A stretch of 64,000 nt of DNA, from contig JAHBMJ010005807.1 in assembly GCA_018398765.1 (NCBI GenBank), positions 1 through 64,000 of the forward strand, given 5' to 3'. Under the pieces are notes generated by a model. That model saw only the letters and a program-made list of their open reading frames with translations. It did not search any database and was not told the origin of the DNA. This document shows positions 10,835 to 21,500 of the stretch, piece by piece. This DNA is from Chromera velia (Eukaryota; Sar; Chromeraceae). Made by a program: the position numbers and the translations under genes. Positions within the stretch are counted from its first letter, which is position 1; each line of letters begins with the position of its first letter.

Positions 10835-13800
10835 GCACGGAGACGGGAAGAGCTTCCGTTGTATGGTCATTCTATGAGATATCCCTATCAATTTTTATCG
10901 AATTAGCTCGGCAGGTCAATTCTTTGGACTGCTGTGTCTAAGTGACGCGTCTCTTCTCTTTTTCATTTACTCCTGAGAGTGAAGAAAGACCTCAAGAACC
11001 CCTGATGGCTCTGGGTAATGAATTTGGATTTGCACATTCATTAAGCTTCGCAAAACCAACCTGACAAGACCCAGGTTCTCCGCAAAGGCGGAGACCACCA
11101 CCCTTCTGGTAGCGTCGTATTTCTTCAGCCTCGCCCTGTGCCAGTCCCGTTGGCTCTGTGCCTGCGCGGCCTCCTCTGACTCCGTTCCCGCACCGCTTTT
11201 TGTCTTCATCTCATCGCATCTGCTGAAGGTGAGTGCCTCGGGGGCTTCCAACAAGAGAACCATGGTGGGCAGGGCTTTGCAGGCGGCGAGGGCAGAAGTC
11301 TCCTCCTCTGTGTGGGGGAAGTCGTCGAGCACGAAGCCTCTGCTCCGGCAGTCTCCGCAGAGAAGTCGCCGAGCTATCGCTTGAGCAACCAGACCGGCAG
11401 GGACCGCTTCTCCCCTGTACACACGGACACACACAGGAAGACGTCGGCAGGCAGGCAGGGAGGCAGGCAAGCGAGCAAGGAGGCGACCCAGAAGAAGTGT
11501 GCAGGCCATGTGCTTCACTCGGAAAGCTTCACGGGTCTTGGGGGTAAGAAGAAAGCGTCCACACGCAAGCAAAGATTTCCAGGAAGGTACTATGCGAAGA
11601 GTGACAAAACGAGAAGAGGAAAACACGGCGGATGGGCCAAAGGATATGAAAAAAAAAATCTAAGCAAGAAACGGACTTTTCGAGGCATTCTGCAATCTCC
11701 ACTGCCAGCGCGTTGTCCCGTCTCAAGGTCACCCAATCGAGGGCCTCGTTGGGTCGAATGTGGACAGCCCCCCTTGCAGCCGCCAGGTTTTTGCACAGCG
11801 TCGTCTTGCCTGAAAGGGGGGGTCCCAGAACGGCAACTGCGAGTCGAACTTCGACAGGCGGCGCTGGGAGGACTCTCGGTTGGTTGATGAATTTCAAAGG
11901 ATTCTTCATGAACTCCTTTCTTGCCTCCTCTGCCTCGGTGCCTGTTGCCACGATGCCTCTAGGGGGTGCAGGGAAGTACAGCCTATCCCTGTAGAGCACA
12001 GGGAGACCCCCCACAGCCTCTTTCTCTTTGGCGCCCTCCACGGGGACACACACGGGAGCGTCGACGTCCAGCGGGGAGAATCTGCAGGAAGGAGGGAACA
12101 CAGCATCAATGGGATTGACGGATGACTGTAGGACATCAAAATGTAGCCACAGTTTTGCGGGATTATTTCAGATAAAGGGAAAATACAAAGATGAAACATT
12201 TATGAGAAGAGAGCTGTTTATCTATTTCTGGGTGGAACATGTGTGGATGGAAACACCAGGATCAAAAAAGGATACAAAGTGAGCATCCGTGCATCCTTCG
12301 ATCTTGATGGCCCTTTTTTGAGACGACGAATCTAGAAAAGAGATGAACTTTGTTGCCAAACCAACCTTCCAAATCTAGAAACTCTCGCAACACCCGCGCG
12401 AAGGAGTTCCTTTGCCTCTACAAACCCAATTTTTTGGGTTTGGGCTTTCTCCAAGAGAGATGTTCTCTCGCCGAGTTCTCCTTTCAAAAGCGCCAACGCA
12501 GCCGTGAGCACTTTGTCTGTCGGTCTGGACCCGTCGACCTCTCTGACAGGCACCCCGGTCTCTTTGTACTTTGCGCCCATGGCTGCTGCGACTGCGCTCT
12601 CTGCTGTAAACTTGACAACGAATGCCTCGACCGCCCTTTCTCCGGGTGTTCGGATGATTCCGTCTTCGTCTGGTTCCTCGGGGGGCTCCTCTTCTTCCTC
12701 CGCCTCCTGGAAGAAAGGAAGGATGAAATCAGACAGGCCGGAGGGGCGAGAAGAGAAGAGAAGAGAAGAGAGGCCGATGAATGTCTGTGTTGTTTGTACA
12801 CACCAATCGCAATCGTCTCTCTTTCACTCCGAGAGAGAGTACGGTGAAAAAAGTGCATAAAGAAAACAGCAGAATAATGACAACATGTGGAAAATGAACG
12901 CTGGATGAACTCTGGCGTCGTTACCATCAGGATGCGACCAAAGATCTTTTGGAAGATGCCGCCATGTCGGGTGGGAAAGGTGAAACGGAAATCAATGACA
13001 ACCGCAATACAGAGGTCGTAGAAACAGCACGAGTCATTCGGGTGGACCGCCACAGCAGCCCGCTTGCACATAGATCAGAAGCCACTTGATGAACTACGTG
13101 TAAGCTGCATGCATGCTGTCAGTATATTCACGGACCTCCTCTTCCGCTTCCTCTTCTGCTTCTTCTTCTTCACCCTCTCCCTCCTCTTCTCCCGCCTCTT
13201 TTCTTTCGGATCGCCTTCGCGCTCTCTCTTCCCGTGCCTTCATCTGCAGAGAAAGAAGAGATGAGGGGATTGACAAAAGCAGCTGGACGTGAGATCTCAA
13301 TTTCAAAAGGACACCAACACACACTAGAAAAGCCTCAACATGAACTTATCGACGGGATTTCTAATTTATCCCCCCCTCTCTCCACCATTGACTGCAAGAC
13401 AAGCGCCCAACAAAAGAAGGATATGAGAACGGAAGGACCGCATTTGGATGCCTTTTGAATTTGAAAAAGTACAGTCCTCTTTTCTCCTCTCCTCTCCTCT
13501 CTTCTCCTCTCCTCTCCTGTGCTTGTTGACTCTTTCGCACTTACCTTTTCCCATCGCTTCTTTGCCTTCTCATCCGCCTTTGCCACTTTTTTGGCGAATG
13601 TTGCCCTGTCGATGGCTGCGCTGTCGACTTCCCGTCTCGCAGCGACGTGAGAGGGGGACCTGACCAGAATGACCGCGTCTGGAAGTCTTCGTAGCTGCAG
13701 AGAGAACCACAAGAAATCAGGCAGAGAGTCGTTTCTGCCTTGTATCATGCTCGTTCTCTTTTCAGCTGATGTGTTTTTCTATCAGTCTTCGGCTGTCTCG

Positions 13801-14185
13801 CATAATTGAGTGAAGAAATGTGCTCTTTTGTCCATACTCTTTCATCCTCACTCCCAGCCCGAGACTTGGACATACACTTCAGAGAAACAAGTCTATCTGC
13901 TTCCCAAACAAACGCCCGTCCACTGACAAACCTTTTCGAGGAGTGCGCAGATGCCGTCTGTCTTGACGGCCTCCTCGTCGATGTCCGGTCCCTCCTCCGG
14001 CAGGTGGGGGGAGAGGAAGGACCCGTCAATGACCAGAGCACCAACTTGAGGGTGGAGGAGAGACTTCAGAGCCTCCGTCTGGAGGTCCTCGAGGACTTCC
14101 GGCTCCAACTCTTCCTCTACCTCCTCCTCCTCTTCGCCCTCGGGCTTCTCCTCCTCTTCTCTGCATCATGGATAGACAGATAGAT

Positions 14186-14226
<41 letters not shown>

Positions 14227-15229
14227 CACACACGCGGACACACACACACACACATACACACACACACACGCGCACAAACACACAACCAGCCGGAGAAAGA
14301 AACTAGCAAGGCAAATGAATCGAGAACGCAGACTAAGTCGAGAGATGTTTGCGGCCTGCTGCTCCTCCCCCAGCTATTTTTTTTCCCGACTGACTTGACA
14401 ATCAAATTGCCCTCATCGTCCACAATGGGCTCTAGCTTTGCTGCTGCTTCCGCCTCCTCTTTGATCTTCTCTTTTCTCTTCGTCTTGGCATCAGCCAGGG
14501 CTTTTTGGTATTCTTCCCCTAGGTTCAAGAGGGGAACGGCCAGATTGGACGACAGGGTGGAGGCCAAGGAAGAGGCCCCAGATCCCGAAGCTCCTAGAAC
14601 CAAAATCCTAGGAGGGGGCACTTGGAGGGGGTCTGTTGAGGGAAGGTACCGGCCTGGGTGGAGACGGAATCTCCGGAGCGCCGGTGGGTCCGCCAATCTG
14701 TAGAACCTGTGCATGACGGTGCAGAGTAACTCGGGGTCCTTGGAACCTGGGAAGAGCCAGCCGTCCTCTCGCAGGGTTACAGGACAAAAGTGACCGCTCT
14801 CTCCGAAAGGGACAAAGGGGGGTTCAGGGGGGGGGATGATGTTTCCGTCTTCGTCTTCTTGGGGCTCTGTCTCCTCCTGCAGGAAGGTTAAAGAAAGGAA
14901 AGCTATTGCGAAGGAAATGCCTAACCGTCATAGGCAACGCCTTCGTTTTTCCTTTTTCTTTCTTCCTTCCTTCCTTCCTTCCTTCCTTCCCTCCTCTCTC
15001 TGTTACGTCTGTTATCTCTCTTCTTGCTTCCACCCGCGGAACAAATTCCCTCAACCTTTCACAACAATCCAAAAATCCCAGACAAGCTGACTGACAGGCA
15101 GACAGACAGACAGACAGAGAGGCAGCCAGGCAGACACAGACAGACACAGACAGACACAGACAGACGCAGACAGACACAGACAGACACAGACAGACACTGA
15201 CAGACAGACAGACAGACAGACAGACAGTC

Positions 15230-15262
<33 letters not shown>

Positions 15263-15291
15263 GAGACAGACAGACCGACAGAGAGACAGAC

Positions 15292-15330
<39 letters not shown>

Positions 15331-15382
15331 CTATATCGTCTTTTCTTCACTTCACTTTTTCCGAATCGCTTCCTTTCTTTCG

Positions 15383-15417
<35 letters not shown>

Positions 15418-15429
15418 CGACAGAGAGAC

Positions 15430-15467
<38 letters not shown>

Positions 15468-15471
15468 CGAC

Positions 15472-15522
<51 letters not shown>

Positions 15523-18500
15523 GAGACAGAGAGACAGAGAGACAGAGAGAGAGAAAGAGAGACGGACCGGTTCCTCAGGAGGGGGCAGGACCATTTCCGG
15601 GTCATCGCATTGAAGGAAGAACGGGTCAATGGCCCTCCTGATCGACAGGAAGGTCTCCTCCTCGCTCACTTGCATGGGAACTGTCAAGGCTGCACGCACG
15701 CACTCGGTGGAAGAATGAATATGTACATGAGTGTTATACTATGCGTTTTGTGCATTCGATTTGCACGTGGTGTCTTTGTCTCAATTAAATGAGAATAGCC
15801 CATTTAAGAAAGAAGTGGAGCAGCGGATCTAAAAGAATAAGAAAAGAAACTGGAGAGTTCTTCTGAAAATCTGGGCTCCTTTCTTCATTAATGAACAGAA
15901 ACTCCCATACCTGGTTTTTACCACATGAATCAAACAGCTGACTGTCCCGTCGCACTCGGTCACTGCAAGAACACAAGGGAGAAAACAAGCACGCACACAC
16001 ACACACACACACACACACAACCGACCTTCTCGCTCATCCCCGATGGCCCCCACTGTGGCCTCAAATCCGGCAATCATTTCGTCGAGAGGCCCGACGGAGT
16101 TGGCGTCTCTCGGCTTTGCGGCCAGGAGATCCGCCATTTCGGGGACCTCCTCCTCGTCGTGGGTTTGCTGTACTGCCATCTGGATCACGGCACTCACCTC
16201 TATGTTGGCAGCCTGCAGTGCCAGGAACTGCACAGAGAGAGAGGGAGAGAGAAGGAGACAAACAAATGATGTGTCAGAACGGGAGAGGGGACTTTCAGAG
16301 ACGAAAGGTGAGAATTAATTTCTGGCTGTTATTTTACACACACGTGTGCTTCAGCGATAGTTTACCATGTTCACATTCTGCTTGTCATTCGAATAAAAAA
16401 AAGGTGTCGATTGATGAAAACAAAAAAGGGAGAAACAAACAGAGTGCACCTCGATCATGGGCCCACCTGTTCATCCTTCAACGGAAACCCCACAACCACA
16501 AACCCCCGAGGGACCTTATCCATCTCCCCCTCTATCTCGACTATGGGCTCTCCTGTCTCCTCGTCCACAGGGATGGACGCGGGGTCGTCTTCCTGAAAGC
16601 GGGCATTCGGGCGGGCGGGCAGCATGAAGTGAGGAAGGAGGGAGACTTTGGAGTGCATGGAGAGGAGACGAAATGTGCAGTGGGGAACGGAAGGGAAGCA
16701 GCGAAACGCAAAAGAGGATATCTGACAGTATTGCTGCTGGCGCAAGCTAGAGAAAAAAAGAGAAAGAAAGAAAGAACTATGAAAGGACACTCATGCAGAG
16801 ACGAAGGCGGAGACGCGGGGAAGTACAAACCCATGAAGTTTGGGTAGGAAAGTCTGGTGTTGTTTTTTTCTTACCGGTGCGATTTCTTTTCCGTCAGCAG
16901 CTGCTTTTTCGGCCTGCACAGGGAGAAACGATTCAGGGAGACACTGTTTTTGTTAGGGGGTTTCCCGGTTACCTCTTGAGTCCCTTTTGCCTCTGTGCTT
17001 GCATGTTCCTTTGTTTGTTTCCCAAGGATGCTGTAAAGAAAGATCACAATCAGTCAGGGCTTTTCCGGCTCCTCTTGCTGCTCTACATGCAGAAAGAAAC
17101 CTTGCGTGCGTAAATGGCGACAGGCCTTGGGGAGCATGCGCAGGTCGACCAAAGTCCCAAAAGACATCATTGTCAGTGTTTTATTTTGGAAACGAGAACT
17201 CCCTTCTGCCGACCGACTGACCTCCGCCTTCATGACCTCCAGTTTGGCCTTCAACTCGACCTGCCGCTGATCTCTGTCGATCAACTTCCGGAGGTTCCCC
17301 CACAGACCCAACGCACACGCAATCGCACGGACAGCGACGGCGTCTCCGACTTGCCCGGCCCTCTCGAGGTCCGCTGAATGAAGGGATTGAAGAGGGAAAA
17401 CGAAAGAGAAACAAGGAAGCTAGAATAATGAGAAGTTGAGAGGATGGAGTCGGGGGATCAAATGGATGATGACAAAACCAATTCCCATGCAGATCACAAA
17501 AACAGTTCCCATGCAGATGACGAAGGAAATGCGCATGCGGGAATGAATTGTGGGAGAAAACAGGTGGATTCCTCCATTTGATTGAGCAAACCAAAAGCCT
17601 GTGCGTCCGTTCCACGATTGACATTCTGGAAAAACCTCAGAGAGGTGGAGCTAGGTGGAAACGATCCTCTGTCTTTCTCTCTCTCTGTATGTCTGTCTGT
17701 CTGCTTGTCTGTCTGCTTGTCTGTCTGCGCGTTGTCTTTGCGTACATGGTTTTGTGAGTGTGTCTGCCCACGGGACAAAAGAAATCATTCTTCATTTGTT
17801 GCCTTACGCAGCCGCCCCCTAATTTTCTCGCTGACCAACTGACTGACTGACTGATCGACTGACCGAGTGACTGACTGACTGACTGACTGACTGACTGACT
17901 GACTGACTGACTGACTCACTGACTGACTGACTGACTGACTGACTGCCTCACTGCCTGACTGACTGACTGATTGACGGACTGACTGACCGAGTGACTGACT
18001 GACTGACTGACTGACTGACTGACTGGCTGATTGACTGCCTGACTGACTGACTGACTGACTGACTGATTGACTGACTGACTGAGGGACTCACTGATTGATT
18101 GACTGACTGACTGACTGACTGACTGACTGACTGACTGACCGAGTGACTGATTGACTGACTGACTGACTGACTGACTGACTGACTGACTGACTGGCTGATT
18201 GACTGCCTGACTGACTGACTGACTGATTGACTGACTGAGGGACTCACTGATTGATTGACTGACTGACTGACTGACTGGCTGATTGACTGCCTGGCTGACT
18301 GACTGACTGACTGACTGATTGACTGACTGACTGAGGGACTCACTGATTGATTGACTTACTGACTGACTGACTGATTGACTGCCTGACTGACTGACTGACT
18401 GACTGACCGACCGAGTGACTGACTGACTGACTGACTGACCCTTCTCGATAGGTGTCATCCTGAGCTCTCCTTCAGAGGGCCAGTCTGGAGGTCTGAGTCT

Positions 18501-21500
18501 TGGGGGGATGTCTTCAGGGTTTGTGTTGGCCTCTTCCTCCGCAGCTGCCTCCTTCTTTCCTTTCTTATCCTTCGCACCTGCATGATCCATGATGCATGCA
18601 TGAAGTGGTGCATGCAAGAAAGATGCATGCGACAGACTATATCGTCTTTTCTTTCCCTTCTTCTCCTTCTTCGGTCTCTTCTGTTTCTTTCTTTCTTCTT
18701 TTGGCGCATGGGACAGACAGAAAGACACACAGGCACACACATGTGCTGAAAAAACAAACGGAAAAAGGAGAGAGGGGGGAAGAGGAGGCCCAGACAAGTG
18801 CCAGGGGTTGTTCTTCGTTGCGGCACTGGTGGTGAGAAAAAAAGGTTGGCTGGCACACAGACGAACGACCAACTGACCCTTTTTGTCTGATTTCTTCTTT
18901 TGTGCTGGAGGATCGAACTTGGGGTCCTTCTCGGGCTCTGGTCCCGTCAGGGGTTGTCTGTCCCATGCCTCTTCAATCATCTTCTCGATGTCAATCAAGA
19001 GAAAGCCGTAGGTAGCCGCCAGACGAGCAGCCTGGGTGTGTCTCCCAGACTTTGGGGGTCCGACCACGACAAATCCCGAAGTTTGGGGAAGAGAGGGGGG
19101 GGACTCTAGGAAGGGCCTGGGGTTCATTCGAAAGGAGGCCGCAGCCTCGGGGGACGAGAAGAGAAGCACACGACCGCAGTAGTCCACTGCATTTGCCTGC
19201 AAACAGGTACGATGATAACCCACAAACTTGCAAGCTTGACATTCGATTTGTGAATCCAAAATCATGCATGTAACCACCAGCGATGAATGCCAATCAGATT
19301 GAGTTTCTGACCTTGCGCACACGAGGTTGTTTTTTCCTTCCACTCCTTCTGTGATGCGGTCAGCAGACATCCTGCTGGAAAAGAGGGAGAGAAAGTGGAA
19401 AAAAGTCGCATTTGATAGCCAGTTGCTTTCGTCAGACTCCACAGTAAAGAATTCTTGTACGGGCAAGTCTGTCAAACACTCTTTTTCTTTGCAACGCAGC
19501 TGACCGCTTCTCCCTTTTTGATCTTCCCCTCCTCCCTCAAGGCCACGGGGCAGATCTTCCCCCACCGACTCCATTTCCTCGTGTACTTGGGGGGGTTCTC
19601 GTCGTCTCCTAGCCCCTTCGTCAGGAGTTCCTGTTTGTTCAAAGAATCGAATCGAATCGACAGATAGATGTCCAAACAGACACGTCAATTCATAAAGAGA
19701 GGAAGAAAATGTGAGGAAAAAACAAACAAGGCGTTTTGACAATGCACCAAGCTCGGATAGATAATTGGAGGGAGAAAAACCACTCTTCCCTGTTGTGGAT
19801 ATGACGAAGGCACCTCCTGACACAAAACATTTGAACGATACGGCACCTCTCACCTCAACAAAATATCGCATTTGGAGGTCCGGCACACACTCAATTGGCT
19901 TTCGCTGTGTGTTTTTGCTTCTTTCATTCCTTCTTTTCTCTAGCTGGAGAGAGGAGATTTCTGAACAATCAACCTGCCGGAAGGGCTGACAAACAGACAG
20001 ACAGACAGACAAAGAGACGCACCTTCAGCTCTCCAACGTCCGCTGCCTCTGGAATTTCGTATGCAAGGGGAGCAGGGACAAGAGCGTGACGGTTTCCTGT
20101 CGTCACCAGTCGGCTCTCAATCACACCAGCCGTCTCCTCCACAGACAGACCCTCCGCATTCACACGGTAGACAGGGATGGGAGCCCAATCACCTCCATCC
20201 CCCTCCTCAATCTGGACCCCCCCTTCCTCTGCACACTTGGCCATCTGGTCCGCCTTGCTGGATGCTTCCTTCACGAGTGTCTCCCCACTTTCCTCCAGAC
20301 CCAAAAGGTTCTTCTCATTTGGCAAACGAGGGGGCTTCCGGAACGCCAGCACCGGATCCTTCAGGGGAAGAAACGGGTGCTTGACGTATGGCTGTAGCTC
20401 TGCCATCAAGTCCTTCCCAGGAATGTCGATTTCCGTTCCTTCGTCGTTCATCGGAGGTTCAGGCAAGGCCTCTTCCTCCTCTGCCTCTGCTGCGTCTGCT
20501 CCCTCCTCCTCCTCTTCATCCAGACCCTCTTCCCACGGTTGCATTTCGTACTCCTCTCCTGCTGCCTCTGCGGCCGCCTTCTTCCTCGCAAGTTCCGCAC
20601 GAGCATCCTTGAGTGCCTGGTGCTTCCGTCTGAGCTGTCTGATCTCCTCGGCTGTCCACACCTGTCCGGTCGAGGCATTTACTCTGCATGCATGCAGGGA
20701 ACATTTTTTTTTTTTCAGGGAACATATGACGAAAACTTATTCTTCCGATCATCTCTTCTTGCGTGAGCCCTTCAACAAACGAAAGACTTACTGATTACGC
20801 CGATTGTTTTGTTATTCCAGACCGTCTGAGAGAGAAAATGAACCAAGAAGCAGCAGTTTCTACTTCAACACGGAGCAGTCCAAAGGAACATGACTGACTG
20901 CCTGACCTTGTTCTCTCAGCCTCAAGGAGCGCATCCTTCATGGGGGTGTCCAGAAAGACCACGGCTCGAGGGAAAGCGTTGAGGAATGGATTCCGAATGA
21001 AAATCTTGGGGGGGATGATGGGAGCTGCAGGCAGAAAGAAAGAAAGAAAGAAAGGGGTACGTCAACAAAAGAAAGGAGGAAAGACAGAATGAATGCATGC
21101 ATAAATTAGACAATGAAGAGGGTGGGAAGGCAGTGTTAGCTGGAGGACCCTGAGAAGGGAAGAAAGGTCTATCATGCATGCACTTTTGCTGTCAGCAACT
21201 GCACGACGTCAGCGTATGGTCAAAGTGTTGGCCAAGAGAAGAGACTGGCCATGAGGGAGGCCGACTGATTGTGCTGGACACGGAGGGACGGGGTTCACCG
21301 TGAGAATATTCGGAAATGCGAACGCGTTCACAGAGTCCATTACTTTCTTCCCCCCCCGCCCGCCCAAACACACCCATCCACCCACTGACCCACCGGGTTT
21401 CCAGGGGATCTCCACAAACACCTGATGCCAAGAAGGAGCACCAACAGCAGAGCCCCGAAAGACCTGCCATTCCTTTCCCTCCTCTCCCGCCCCAATCGCC

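Noticed and set aside
9804-10906. Plus-strand ORFs of 192-257 codons over 9.8-10.9 kb
   Set aside because: They are antisense to AK9-like exons that carry CPVTL motifs and splice borders.
17831-18439. CRISPR-like array
   Set aside because: A simple tetranucleotide repeat without spacers of constant length, in an intron of a eukaryotic gene.
17916-20012. 698-codon minus ORF rich in QSVSQS
   Set aside because: Its C-terminal part is the stop-free (CAGT)n array, and the rest runs through several exons and introns of the AK9-like gene. It is not a protein as such.
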